From: JBOFOR01 sp051659545
GTDB lineage: Bacteria; Bacillota; Clostridia; Peptostreptococcales; Peptostreptococcaceae
Assembly (NCBI RefSeq): GCF_051659545.1
Contig: NZ_JBOFOR010000234.1
Coordinates: 1 to 64,000 of the forward strand
Length of the DNA: 64,000 nt
Reading direction: 5' to 3'
In this document: positions 17,840 to 26,806 of the stretch, one piece after another
Position numbering within the stretch: position 1 is the first letter of the stretch
How the letters are laid out: each line of letters starts with the position of its first letter
Position numbers and translations under genes: made by a program
Notes under the pieces: generated by a model
The model's input: the letters and a program-made list of their open reading frames with translations, nothing else
Databases searched by the model: none
What the model was told of the DNA's origin: nothing

Positions 17840-18769
17840 CTAACTTAACTTTGTTACTTTAACTAAATCTTTGTATTTTTCAACCTCTTCTAGCTTTACA
17901 AAACCTGTTTCTATATTAAGAGCATTACTTATTCCACAAGCATTAGAAAGTTTAAGTAAATCTTCTATTTCATAGCCTCTTGAGATACCTACACTAAATC
18001 CAGCTATTGTACTATCTCCACTACCTACAGTGTTTACAGCTTCTATCTTTGGTACTTTTGCTTCGTAGACTCCATCTTCATTTAAATAAATCATTCCATC
18101 TTTTCCTAAAGATATACATACATTTTGAGCACCCATTTCAAGAAGCTTTTTACCTGCTAATATAACTTCTTCTCTTGATTCTACGTCTATATCTAATAAT
18201 TGTTTTATTTCATCTGTATTTGGTTTTATTAAATATGGTCTTGATTTTAATGCTACCTTTAAATACTCACCCGATGTATCTAATATAAATTTTACATTAT
18301 TTTCTCTACATAGATTACCTATTTTTTCATAATAATCTACCGGCATATTTTGACAATAGCTACCTGATGCTACTAGTATTTTAGTATCTTTTATCACTTC
18401 TTTTATATCATTTTCAAACTTCTCTAAATCATTATTCTCTATTATTGGTCCTTTCTCCAAAAACTCTGTACTTACCTTATCATCTGCAATTATATTTAAA
18501 CAATTTCTAGTCTCTTGTTTTATTTCTGTAAATTTATTTTCTATGCCTAGTTTTATAAGTTCTTCTTTTATAAATGCTCCATTAAACCCACCTAAAAAAC
18601 CCATAGCCAATGGTTCTTCTTTTAGGATTTTACATACCTTAGTTACATTTATACCCTTACCTCCAGCAGTTAAATTCGAAGTTAACACCCTTTGAACTTC
18701 ACCTATATTTATACTATTCACTTTATACATTCTGTCTATAGACGGATTAAATGTTATTGTTGTAATCAT
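17840..18769 (-). CDS. PfkB-family 1-phosphofructokinase/tagatose-6-phosphate kinase
   Basis: A 309-residue ribokinase-like kinase of the FruK/LacC group. The N-terminal signature TAGGKGINV (about 34-42) and the C-terminal NTVGSGDSTIAGF with the catalytic Asp (about 248) are clear. Next to AgaS and a class II aldolase, phosphorylation of tagatose 6-phosphate to the 1,6-bisphosphate is the most likely role; 1-phosphofructokinase activity cannot be excluded. It has its own promoter with a GntR operator directly after the -10 and is divergent from the regulator gene. The start follows AAGGAGAGAG. Confidence 0.87.
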   Translation of the reverse strand: MITTITFNPSIDRMYKVNSINIGEVQRVLTSNLTAGGKGINVTKVCKILKEEPLAMGFLGGFNGAFIKEELIKLGIENKFTEIKQETRNCLNIIADDKVSTEFLEKGPIIENNDLEKFENDIKEVIKDTKILVASGSYCQNMPVDYYEKIGNLCRENNVKFILDTSGEYLKVALKSRPYLIKPNTDEIKQLLDIDVESREEVILAGKKLLEMGAQNVCISLGKDGMIYLNEDGVYEAKVPKIEAVNTVGSGDSTIAGFSVGISRGYEIEDLLKLSNACGISNALNIETGFVKLEEVEKYKDLVKVTKLS

Positions 18770-18855
18770 AATTAACTCTCTCCTTACTGATTAATATTTT
18801 TACTTTGGCAAATAATAAATTAATATTAAATCTAATATATTAATTTACTTACACT

Positions 18856-18903
18856 AGTGGTTATTACCACTTCGAATATAATTTATTTTCTTTATTTTGT
18901 CAA
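18856..18903 (-). promoter_or_regulatory. Kinase promoter with GntR operator copy 3
   Basis: The minus-strand promoter is TTGACA (18903-18898), a 17-base spacer and TATATT (18880-18875). The perfect-ended palindrome AGTGGTTATTACCACT follows at 18856-18871. The layout is the same as at agaS. Confidence 0.87.
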
Positions 18904-18965
18904 TACTGTATAATTCTAATATAAATTAATAATTCAACATATTAATTTATGCTAGATTTTGTTCG

Positions 18966-19015
18966 TTGACATAAATTACTATATATTTTATAATTTAACC
19001 GTGGTAATAACCACT
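18966..19015 (+). promoter_or_regulatory. GntR gene promoter with operator copy 4
   Basis: TTGACA (18966-18971), a 17-base spacer and TATAAT (18989-18994) are followed by CGTGGTAATAACCACT at 19000-19015. The operator covers the expected start of transcription, which indicates autoregulation. Confidence 0.88.
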
Positions 19016-19034
19016 TAGAGAGGATTAATTTTTT

Positions 19035-19760
19035 ATGATAAATAGAAATGACAAAAGACCAATATACGATCAATTGGTTGAAATTTTAAGAAACAAAATT
19101 GAAAATCAAATGGAACCAAATGATAGGATGCTATCAGAGAGAAGAATTTGTGATGAGTATGGAGTAAGTAGAACTACTGTTAGGTTAGCTATGGCTGACT
19201 TAGAGCATATGGGCTATATATATAAAAGACATGGAAAAGGAACTTTCGTTTCTGCGCTTAATCAAAATTCACAAAATTTAATGGACAGTTACAGTTTTAC
19301 AGATCATATGAAGGCACAAGGAAAAAATCCAAGTACAAAAATATTATCATTCGAGATACTAGAAAGTACAAAATATTTTTCTGAAAATCTAGGTATAAAA
19401 CCTGGAGAAAAAATAATAAAAATAATGCGCCTAAGACTTGCAGATAATCTTCCTATGATGCTTGAAAGAACATATCTTCCTATGAGAGAATTCACAGGAT
19501 TGACACAAGAAAAAGTTATCCAAAAACCTTTATATGAAATATTTAGAGAAGACTATGGAGCAATTATTAAAGTAGCTGATGAAGAGTTTTCTGCAGGAAT
19601 AATGTCTCATCGAGAAGCAGAATTATTAGAAGTACCAATAGATTCCGCTTGTTTAAAACTACTTCGTACTACATATAACGATGACAATATAGTTATTGAA
19701 TTTACTCTAAGTGTTGCTCGAAGCGATAAATTTATCTATAAAATAAGACATGTAAGATAG
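19035..19760 (+). CDS. GntR/HutC-family repressor with UTRA domain (AgaR2/NagR-like)
   Basis: A 241-residue regulator. The N-terminal winged helix (about 1-70) contains SERRICDEYGVSRTTVRLAM, and the UTRA effector domain (about 90-240) is of the kind that binds sugar phosphates. Its operator is probably AGTGGTAATWACCACT: four copies lie at its own promoter, the kinase promoter and the agaS promoter region. The motif TGGTnnnnACCA is that of NagR/DasR/AgaR2-type regulators, which respond to amino-sugar phosphates. It is convergent with the ABC/UbiA operon and shares its terminator. Confidence 0.9.
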   Translation: MINRNDKRPIYDQLVEILRNKIENQMEPNDRMLSERRICDEYGVSRTTVRLAMADLEHMGYIYKRHGKGTFVSALNQNSQNLMDSYSFTDHMKAQGKNPSTKILSFEILESTKYFSENLGIKPGEKIIKIMRLRLADNLPMMLERTYLPMREFTGLTQEKVIQKPLYEIFREDYGAIIKVADEEFSAGIMSHREAELLEVPIDSACLKLLRTTYNDDNIVIEFTLSVARSDKFIYKIRHVR

Positions 19761-19812
19761 TCAACTTTAAACAGAATAATTCTACCAATGTATTTATATA
19801 TCTCAGTTTTAA

Positions 19813-19836
19813 AAGAGAGAGCAATTACTCTCTCTT
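19813..19836. terminator. Bidirectional terminator
   Basis: A perfect 9-base stem AAGAGAGAG/CTCTCTCTT with a 6-base loop lies between the GntR gene (+) and the binding-protein-like gene (-). The minus-strand stop codon is at the base of the stem, and U-runs follow on that strand. Confidence 0.85.
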
Positions 19837-20665
19837 AACTAAATATATCTGCTACCAAATTCACAGCCTTGTGTAGTTTTGTTATTTCTTTTTCTCTATA
19901 CATCCACTCTTGGCATAATTCAAAATCTTCAATTCTAAAATTATCTTGTTTTTCAAATTCAAAAGTAGCCATTCTGCTTGCTAGATTGTCACTATATCCT
20001 CCGTACTTAATGCACATCTTAACTTTTTCCTCAGATGATGAAGAGTTAAATACAGTTTGAGCTTCCTCTAATGACTTATGAAAGTCTATAATAGCATCTC
20101 TGTTATTTTTGTAAAAGTCTTCATCAAATGACCACATTACTAAGTTTTTATCACTATCTTTACTTTTCCAAATAACGTCTCCACCTTTTTCAATTACATC
20201 ACTTATAAAAGGCTCTATTGCTACTAAGGCATGTATTTTTCCTTCTTCTAAAGCTTGAAGTCTTTCATATGAATTGCTAAGCCATACAACTTCAGCTCCC
20301 GGAAGTATTTCCTTCAAATCATTTTCTAAGTATAATCTAAATAATCCAGCTCTATTTACACCTACTTTTAAATTTTTCATATCCTTAGGATAATTTTTTC
20401 CAACTACTTGTATTGTTCTTGTTAGGTTTGATGTTACTACAGCTTTTTTTCCTTTTTCTAGCATATAAAAGAAAAAAGTTATATCTCCAACCATTGCATC
20501 TACCTTGCCTTCAAGAAAATCTTTGTTTCCATCAAATACAAACTCTTCATCTATTCTTAGATTAACTTTTATATTATTTTTTTCAAATATACCCATCTTA
20601 TCTGCTATTATCACAGGCATAGTTAACGGATTTATTTTAGTTAATTTTAAATTTATATTTTTCAT
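19835..20665 (-). CDS. Cytoplasmic protein with NMT1/THI5-type substrate-binding fold
   Basis: A 276-residue protein resembling nitrate/sulfonate/THI5-type binding proteins (PVIIADKMGIFEKNN near the N-terminus; VDAMVGD; a hinge region ALVAIEPF). Unlike transporter subunits it has no signal peptide or lipobox, so it is expected in the cytoplasm. Enzymes of this fold without signal peptides exist (MqnA, MqnD, THI5), but none of their diagnostic partners is in the window and the THI5 CCCFC motif is absent. It is last in the operon of a sugar-type ABC importer and a UbiA-like protein. Its function is not known; binding or converting a small molecule is the most that can be said. The start follows GGAGGA. 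Confidence 0.75.
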   Translation of the reverse strand: MKNINLKLTKINPLTMPVIIADKMGIFEKNNIKVNLRIDEEFVFDGNKDFLEGKVDAMVGDITFFFYMLEKGKKAVVTSNLTRTIQVVGKNYPKDMKNLKVGVNRAGLFRLYLENDLKEILPGAEVVWLSNSYERLQALEEGKIHALVAIEPFISDVIEKGGDVIWKSKDSDKNLVMWSFDEDFYKNNRDAIIDFHKSLEEAQTVFNSSSSEEKVKMCIKYGGYSDNLASRMATFEFEKQDNFRIEDFELCQEWMYREKEITKLHKAVNLVADIFS

Positions 20666-20688
20666 TTTATCCTCCCGTTTCGTTACAT

Positions 20689-21618
20689 TTACTTCATTAT
20701 TAAAGGAATTAAAAACTCTGCTCCCAATAATAAATGAAAACTATTAATTAATAAAAGTGGTCTTGGTCCCCATTCTCTACCCATTTGAGGATATACTTTT
20801 TCTATTTTATAATAATCTTTGTACCAACGTACATAACCATAATAGTAAAACACTAACAATCCACTTATAAACATTACTATAGTAATATTCTTAGTTATAA
20901 ATAAAATAATCCAACAAAGTGTCATAAGCATTGCTTCTGGTATTATGATTTTAATTGAATTTCTAAATCCTATAATATGAGGTAATGTAGTTCTAGTACC
21001 CATGTCTTTTTCATAATCTGAAGTATTGTTAGTAGACATTAAAAATACAGTCATTATCATAGCTATTACAGAGTATAAAATTATTGCATAATTAATTGTA
21101 TTTACTTGAATATAAGCAGATACAAAACAACTTATTGCACCTACAAATATTCCAGATACTAATTCTCCAATAGGATAAACTATATATGGCTTTGGTCCTA
21201 AAGAGTAGCATACAGCTGCCAACACACTTAATACTCCGATTATCAATATGTTAATATCTTTAGTAATAAATACTATTGATAATCCACATATACCACTAAG
21301 TATTAACATAAATAACATTGCAACTATAGCCTCTATTAATTTTGCATCTCCTCTTACTAAACCCTCACTTCCTAGATGACCAGTGAAAGTATCTTCATTT
21401 TCTTCATTCTTTAAAAAAGCTCTTATTTCATTTGCAATATTTGCAACTATATTTAAGCAAAATCCGGTTATAAACATAAGTACTAGTAACCATATATTCA
21501 AATTACCATTTAGATAAGCTCCAAATAGTCCACCACTTAAAACTGGTAATCCTGTAGCAAACCCTGTTCTTATTTCCATAACGGTGTATATTCTTTGTAA
21601 AAAATTCTTCTTGTTCAT
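20689..21618 (-). CDS. UbiA-superfamily prenyltransferase-like membrane protein
   Basis: A 309-residue protein with about eight or nine transmembrane segments. The second UbiA Asp-rich motif is intact (NNTSDYEKDMGTRT, about 195-208, matching the NNxRDxxxD...KRT pattern of MenA-like enzymes). The first motif is altered: ANIANEIRAF (59-68) has Glu in place of the first Asp and Ala where a later Asp is expected. The start ATG overlaps the stop of the upstream ABC permease by one base (TAATG), so translation is coupled. A prenyl transfer reaction is possible, but the altered motif leaves the activity uncertain. No quinone pathway genes are nearby. Confidence 0.8.
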   Translation of the reverse strand: MNKKNFLQRIYTVMEIRTGFATGLPVLSGGLFGAYLNGNLNIWLLVLMFITGFCLNIVANIANEIRAFLKNEENEDTFTGHLGSEGLVRGDAKLIEAIVAMLFMLILSGICGLSIVFITKDINILIIGVLSVLAAVCYSLGPKPYIVYPIGELVSGIFVGAISCFVSAYIQVNTINYAIILYSVIAMIMTVFLMSTNNTSDYEKDMGTRTTLPHIIGFRNSIKIIIPEAMLMTLCWIILFITKNITIVMFISGLLVFYYYGYVRWYKDYYKIEKVYPQMGREWGPRPLLLINSFHLLLGAEFLIPLIMK

Positions 21619-22454
21619 TATTTAATACTCCCTGAGGTTATTGATTGATATATATGCTTTTGTAAAAATAAATACAGTATTATCATTGGTATCATACTTA
21701 TTATAATTGCAGCACTTATCAACTGCCATTCTGTTTTTAATGGGCCCATAAATCTGAATAATGTTGTTGAAATTGTATTTAAATTTTCTCCTGGCATATA
21801 TAAAAATGGTATGTAAAAATCATTGTATATTGCTATTACTTTCATCATACATACAGTTGCCGTTGCTGGTTTTATTAAAGGAAATATAACTTTCGTGTAT
21901 ATTTGAAAGTAATTTGCTCCTTCTAACATTGCTGCTCTATCTAACTCTATTGGAATTTTTTCAAGCATTTGCAAATATATATACACCATCAATACATCTG
22001 CTCCTAAGTACAAAATTATTGGAGCTAATCTTGTATTATAAATTCCCATAGCATCTATTATTTTAAAAGTAGATACTTGAGATACTTCCATTGGAACTAT
22101 TGATACCAATAAATACATTGCAAGTATTAACTTTTTATATTTGAAATTAAATCTATTTATAATATAAGCTACCATTGAGCCAATTATTATACTACCTATC
22201 ACTCCAAATAATATTAGTATAAATGTGTTAGTAAAACCTACTAGCATTTTTCCATTTATAAAAGCTATTTTATAGTTTTCAAAGTTTAAAAAATTCTCAG
22301 GTGGCATTATTCCTGGAGTATTCATAAACTCGTCATAAGTCTTAAAGGATCCAAAAAATATAGTTAATATAGGAAGTAAAATTACTAGCGACCATAATAT
22401 TAAACTACCATATTTAAATACCTTTACTAATATTTCTTTAATAATTTTCATCAT
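21618..22454 (-). CDS. Sugar ABC transporter permease (MalG-type)
   Basis: A 278-residue membrane protein with six segments and the EAA loop ELDRAAMLEGANYFQIYTKV (about 170-189), which contacts the ATPase. It pairs with the MalF-type permease, whose reading frame it overlaps by 17 bases. It belongs to the carbohydrate-uptake CUT1 group by length, partner type and loop sequence. The substrate is not shown by the sequence. Confidence 0.92.
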   Translation of the reverse strand: MMKIIKEILVKVFKYGSLILWSLVILLPILTIFFGSFKTYDEFMNTPGIMPPENFLNFENYKIAFINGKMLVGFTNTFILILFGVIGSIIIGSMVAYIINRFNFKYKKLILAMYLLVSIVPMEVSQVSTFKIIDAMGIYNTRLAPIILYLGADVLMVYIYLQMLEKIPIELDRAAMLEGANYFQIYTKVIFPLIKPATATVCMMKVIAIYNDFYIPFLYMPGENLNTISTTLFRFMGPLKTEWQLISAAIIISMIPMIILYLFLQKHIYQSITSGSIK

Positions 22455-23319
22455 ATTTCTTATACGCTTTCTTTTGAATTAAAGTCATAATTGTAATTAT
22501 TATACTTACTATAACAGCCATACTAGCTGCAAGACCTATCATTTTCTTTTCAAATGCCGTCTTCATAGTCTGTACTAAAAATGTCGCTGTTCCATTAGAC
22601 CCATTTGTCATTATCATAGGCACTTCAAATACAGATATAGCTCCAATGGTTAATAGTATAAAGTTTATTTTCAATACAATATGTATGTTTGGTAATATTA
22701 TATGCCTTACTTTTTGTCCAAAAGATGCACCTTCTATTTCTGCTATCTTGAAATATTCTTTGGGTATAGATTGAATCGCTCCAAAATACATTATAAAACT
22801 CATACCTGTATGCCTCCATATTGAAATACTAGACAATGTATAGTTTACAAATCTTGGATTACCTAACCAGTAATGAATATATTCTTGTAGTCCTAATGAT
22901 GCTAATATATAATCAAATGTACCATTTGGTTCAAAAAATATTCTAAACATCATAGACACTGCAACTCCACTTATAAGTAAAGGAAATACGTATATTGCTT
23001 TGAATATGTTTTTCATTCTTGCTTTAAAAGACAAAATTATTGCAAGATATAATGCAATTATAATTTCTATAGCTCCACCTGCAAAATAATATAAACTGTT
23101 TATAAATACTTGAAAATACTTAGGGTTTGTAAGTATTTTTATATAGTTATCAAATCCAACAAATTCTTTAACCTCAGATATGCCATTCCAAGATGTAAAA
23201 CTATAGCTAACTAAAGTAAATATAGGTAATAGTCCAAAGATTAATAACAATAATAACGGAAAAAAAAGAAAGAGAAAAACTATTCTTCTTTCTTTTCTTA
23301 TCAAATCTTTATTATTCAT
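22438..23319 (-). CDS. Sugar ABC transporter permease (MalF-type)
   Basis: A 293-residue permease with six segments, the first at about 12-35. The EAA loop is EIEGASFGQKVRHIILPNI. Its start lies inside the last codons of the binding-protein gene (8-base overlap), and its end overlaps the next permease by 17 bases, so the four transport genes are translationally linked. CUT1-type architecture. Confidence 0.92.
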   Translation of the reverse strand: MNNKDLIRKERRIVFLFLFFPLLLLLIFGLLPIFTLVSYSFTSWNGISEVKEFVGFDNYIKILTNPKYFQVFINSLYYFAGGAIEIIIALYLAIILSFKARMKNIFKAIYVFPLLISGVAVSMMFRIFFEPNGTFDYILASLGLQEYIHYWLGNPRFVNYTLSSISIWRHTGMSFIMYFGAIQSIPKEYFKIAEIEGASFGQKVRHIILPNIHIVLKINFILLTIGAISVFEVPMIMTNGSNGTATFLVQTMKTAFEKKMIGLAASMAVIVSIIITIMTLIQKKAYKKYDENY

Positions 23320-24583
23320 TATCCTTAACAGCTTGAACCCAATCTGCTTCTAAGCTTTTTATATAATCTTCATATTTTTCATTTTGATTTGGATATAAAC
23401 CTATATTTATAACTTTTTGTAATGCATCACTTAATCTTGCTACCCCTACTTGATTAGCTACTAACGCATATTTTTCTTCTGTTTCTGTTGTTTCTGTTGG
23501 TACCGTTAATATAACATTGTTATTTTTTATTAATTCATTGTTCTCATTTGTTAAATCTGATTTCTTTGGTGTCATCCCACCTAAGTTATCTGCATATTTA
23601 CTTTCTGCTGATACAAAGAATTCTAAGAATGCTTTTGATGTTTCTATATTAGAACTATTTTTGTTTACTCCTATTACACCAGGTGCTCCAAGTGCTAAAC
23701 TTGTTTTTCCATCTAATTCAACTGGGAATGGAGCTATATTTATAGTATTTTTATCATTTAAACCTTGTATTACAGGTACATCTTGTGATCCCATCATCAT
23801 CATTGCTATTTCGCCGTTAGCTAACATTTGTTGTGCCTTAGCTCCATCTAATGTTATTGGATCAGCTTCCGTAAGACCTTTTGAAGTTAAGTTATAGAAT
23901 ATATCCATTACTTCTCTTATTGGTTGTCCTTCTTCAAAAGCAGTTCCTGCCTTTAACATTTCAGATCTATATTGTTCTCCTCCAAATGAAGTTAAAGCTC
24001 CGCCCCAAACTGCAGCTCTTTGATAATTAGTATAGAAAGGTACTGCATCAGTCTTTTCCTTTATTTCTTCACATGCTTTTATAAAATCTTCTACTGTTGT
24101 TGGCATTTGCTCAATTCCAGCTTCTTTTAATACATTTTCATTATATATTATTCCTAATGAGTTAAGTGCTACTGGTAAACCATATGATACACCATCATAG
24201 TCCGCTTCTGTAACGTCTATGTATTCTTTTTCTAATTCTTCTACTTTTCCTAGTGGCTCAAAGTAGTTTGAGTATTCACTTGGATTTCCACTCATACTAA
24301 ATGGTACTAATAATACATCTCCATAATCCTTCGTATTCATACGAGTTGTTATATATGAGTCATAATCTGCTGATGATTCCCATACTATATCTTCTACTTC
24401 TGGATATTTTGCTATAAAGTCTTTTTCCATTTGTGCAAATAATTCATCTGCATCTGTTCTATCTGTTACTACTGTAATAGTACCTCCTATTTTAGAGTCT
24501 TTAGCCTCCTCTTTTGGAGTACATCCTACTAATGTTAATGCTAATGTCATTGCTACACTAATTACTTTTAATCTGTTTTTCAT
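23312..24583 (-). CDS. Sugar ABC transporter substrate-binding lipoprotein
   Basis: A 423-residue extracellular solute-binding protein of family 1. The signal peptide (1-20) ends in a lipobox LTLVGC with Cys21 as the lipidated residue, so it should be anchored to the outer face of the membrane. It captures the ligand for the two permeases encoded next. The start follows AGGAGAG. Ligand identity is not evident from the sequence; aromatic and acidic residues typical of sugar binders are present. Confidence 0.9.
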   Translation of the reverse strand: MKNRLKVISVAMTLALTLVGCTPKEEAKDSKIGGTITVVTDRTDADELFAQMEKDFIAKYPEVEDIVWESSADYDSYITTRMNTKDYGDVLLVPFSMSGNPSEYSNYFEPLGKVEELEKEYIDVTEADYDGVSYGLPVALNSLGIIYNENVLKEAGIEQMPTTVEDFIKACEEIKEKTDAVPFYTNYQRAAVWGGALTSFGGEQYRSEMLKAGTAFEEGQPIREVMDIFYNLTSKGLTEADPITLDGAKAQQMLANGEIAMMMMGSQDVPVIQGLNDKNTINIAPFPVELDGKTSLALGAPGVIGVNKNSSNIETSKAFLEFFVSAESKYADNLGGMTPKKSDLTNENNELIKNNNVILTVPTETTETEEKYALVANQVGVARLSDALQKVINIGLYPNQNEKYEDYIKSLEADWVQAVKDNE

Positions 24584-24586
24584 ATT

Positions 24587-25681
24587 TTACTCTCCTATGT
24601 TTTCTTTTGTGTCTATCTCAAATATAAGTGCCTTCTCTAAATTAAAGCTAATATATATTTGTTGTCCTATTTCATATGATTTTACTTCATATGTTTTTGT
24701 TGTAAATTTTATATTTTCACATTCAAGATAAAGCACAGTTTCTCCACCTAAGTATTCTACTTTTTTTATAGTGGATTTAAATATACTAGGTAATTTGTCG
24801 TCATATTCATTGATTACTATATGCTCTGGTCTTATTCCAATTATATATTTCTTGTTCTGCTTTAATATAGATAATTTTTCATCAATATTAAGTACTATAC
24901 CATCTTCTATTTTTATCTTTTCATTTATAATTTCAAATTCAAAAGTATTAATTTGAGGTTTACCTATAAAACTTGCTACAAACAAATTTTTAGGATTTGT
25001 GTACACTTCAACCGGAGTGCCTACTTGCTGTATTTCTCCATCATTTAAAATTACTAATCTATCTGCCATAGTCATTGCTTCCACTTGGTCATGAGTTACA
25101 TATATTGTTGTTGCATTGATTCTTTTATGTAAATTTATTATCTCATTACATGTTGAGTATCTTAGCTTTGCATCTAAGTTTGATAATGGTTCATCCATTA
25201 AGAATAATTTCGGTTCTCTTACCATTGCTCGTGCTATTGCTACTCTTTGCCTTTGTCCTCCAGATAGTTGACTTGGTTTTTTATTTAAGTGCTCATCTAG
25301 TTCTAATATTTTTGATGCCCATCTTACTTTTTCATCTATTGTAACTTTTTTTTCTTTTCTTATTTTCATCCCAAATGCTATATTTTCATACGCTGTTAGG
25401 TGAGGAAGGATAGCATAGTTTTGAAATACCATAGAAACATCTCTATCCTTTGGTAAAACCTGATTTATAACTTTATTCTCTATCTTTATAGTTCCTTCTG
25501 TTATATCTTCAAATCCACATATTAATTCTAATAAAGTTGATTTACCACTTCCACTAGGTCCAACTATTACTATAAATTCATCTTTATTTATGGATAAGTT
25601 GAATTTATTTAATGTGTTTTTATCGTTATTTTTATATCTTTTTATAATATTTTTAAATTCTATATAACTAATTTGTATCAC
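24587..25681 (-). CDS. Sugar ABC transporter ATP-binding protein (MalK/UgpC type)
   Basis: A 364-residue ATPase with Walker A GPSGSGKST (about 39-47), the signature LSGGQRQRVAIARA (about 138-151), Walker B LFLMDEPLSNLD, the switch His in YVTHDQ, and a C-terminal TOBE-type regulatory domain (about 240-364). The start is uncertain: the listed codon is GTG at 25681, but AGAGGTG around it looks more like a ribosome binding site for a non-ATG codon a few residues later, since the conserved N-terminus begins about YIEFKNI. First gene of the six-gene ABC/UbiA operon. Confidence 0.9.
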   Translation of the reverse strand: MIQISYIEFKNIIKRYKNNDKNTLNKFNLSINKDEFIVIVGPSGSGKSTLLELICGFEDITEGTIKIENKVINQVLPKDRDVSMVFQNYAILPHLTAYENIAFGMKIRKEKKVTIDEKVRWASKILELDEHLNKKPSQLSGGQRQRVAIARAMVREPKLFLMDEPLSNLDAKLRYSTCNEIINLHKRINATTIYVTHDQVEAMTMADRLVILNDGEIQQVGTPVEVYTNPKNLFVASFIGKPQINTFEFEIINEKIKIEDGIVLNIDEKLSILKQNKKYIIGIRPEHIVINEYDDKLPSIFKSTIKKVEYLGGETVLYLECENIKFTTKTYEVKSYEIGQQIYISFNLEKALIFEIDTKENIGE

Positions 25682-25907
25682 CTCTTATATAACTAAAAAC
25701 CTTTTTATCACTAGGTTTTATTATAACAAAAGTTTTTAAAGTCAGATATATAAGTTTTAGATTTAATATAGATTTTTTTTATATATAATTTTATTTAAGT
25801 TAATTAAAATCTTTTCTTGATCGCACTAAAGTCTATTGATGTTGCTTGGACTTGTCAGCTTATCCAAAGTTTTTTGATGTAATATAGTTTCCTTAAAATA
25901 GTAAAAA
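25682..25907. other. Intergenic region upstream of the ABC/UbiA operon
   Basis: No gene is seen. On the minus strand an extended -10 (TGTTATAAT, about 25731-25723) lies about 45 bases upstream of the ATPase gene, with no clear -35. The rest is AT-rich. A stretch of mixed composition at about 25815-25880 has no recognisable RNA family. Confidence 0.4.
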
Positions 25908-25929
25908 GCCTCAAGTATACACTCAAGGC
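25908..25929 (-). terminator. Terminator after the mannose-family PTS operon
   Basis: On the minus strand GCCUUGAGU pairs with ACUUGAGGC (two G-U pairs), followed by UUUUU. Sixteen bases (AGTATACACTCAAGGC, 25914-25929) are identical to the terminator of the lysine riboswitch at 34027-34042. Confidence 0.8.
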
Positions 25930-25963
25930 ATGATGTCTTAAATTTAATTTGCTATAAAATTTT

Positions 25964-26806
25964 TTATACTATTCCTAGTGCCGCTAGAATTATAGAAATA
26001 ACTATAACTGAAATTAATATAGTAGTTGTTTTAATTTTTTTCCCTAGTAGCCAATATATAATTCCAAATATAATTGCTGGAAGCATACATGGCATAATTT
26101 GATCAAAATAAGTTTGAATAGGCTCTGCCCACTTTCCACTACCTACAGTAATACTAAGTTCTAATGCTACATTTGATGCAGTCATACCTCCGATTACCAT
26201 AAGTCCTAACATTGAAGCTGCTTCCATGATTTTTGAAACTATATTAGAACTACTTACATCTTTAAAAAACTGAGTTCCATACTTAAAACCTTTGTCTAAA
26301 CATATGTAACGTAAGATAAAGTGAGGAATATTTATTATTAAAAGAAATAAAATTGGACCCATTATATTCCCTTGAGAAGATAGCGCTATGCCCACTCCAG
26401 CCGCTATAAGTTTTAATGTTCCCCAGAAGAATGAATCTCCAATTCCTGAAACTGGACCCATTAGACTTGACTTAACTGCATTTATACTTTTTTCATCAAA
26501 TGCTTCATTTTTTGACTTTTCTTCTTCCATAGCTCCAGATATTCCTACTAAAAGGGTACTTATATGAGGAGTAACTGACATAAATTCAAGATGTCTCTTT
26601 AAAGCTTGAGATTTTTTTTCTTTATCATCTTTATATAATCTATGAATTATTGGTGCCATCGTATATGCATATGCTAAGTTTTGCATACGTTCATAGTTCC
26701 AAGATGAATCTAATGTTAAAGATCTTCTATAACATTTCCAAAAGTCTTTTCTTGTAATTTTACTATCTGGTGAAATTGTATCTAGTTTCTTAGAATTCGT
26801 TGTCAT
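25964..26806 (-). CDS. PTS mannose-family EIID
   Basis: A 280-residue protein of the mannose/fructose/sorbose PTS. The N-terminal soluble part contains DSSWNYERMQNLAYAY (about 33-48), followed by PVSGIGDSFFWGTL (a family motif) and hydrophobic segments toward the C-terminus. With EIIC it forms the membrane part of the transporter. It overlaps the EIIC gene by 17 bases. Last gene of the operon. Confidence 0.93.
   Translation of the reverse strand: MTTNSKKLDTISPDSKITRKDFWKCYRRSLTLDSSWNYERMQNLAYAYTMAPIIHRLYKDDKEKKSQALKRHLEFMSVTPHISTLLVGISGAMEEEKSKNEAFDEKSINAVKSSLMGPVSGIGDSFFWGTLKLIAAGVGIALSSQGNIMGPILFLLIINIPHFILRYICLDKGFKYGTQFFKDVSSSNIVSKIMEAASMLGLMVIGGMTASNVALELSITVGSGKWAEPIQTYFDQIMPCMLPAIIFGIIYWLLGKKIKTTTILISVIVISIILAALGIV

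Noticed and set aside
19835..21618. Menaquinone (futalosine) pathway pair MqnA/D plus prenyltransferase
   Set aside because: The fold types are suggestive, but no other mqn gene is present, the Asp-rich motif of the UbiA-like protein is altered, and the operon is built around a sugar ABC importer.
25908..25963. Second lysine riboswitch next to the similar terminator
   Set aside because: Only the terminator is shared; upstream on the minus strand is EIID coding sequence without aptamer motifs.
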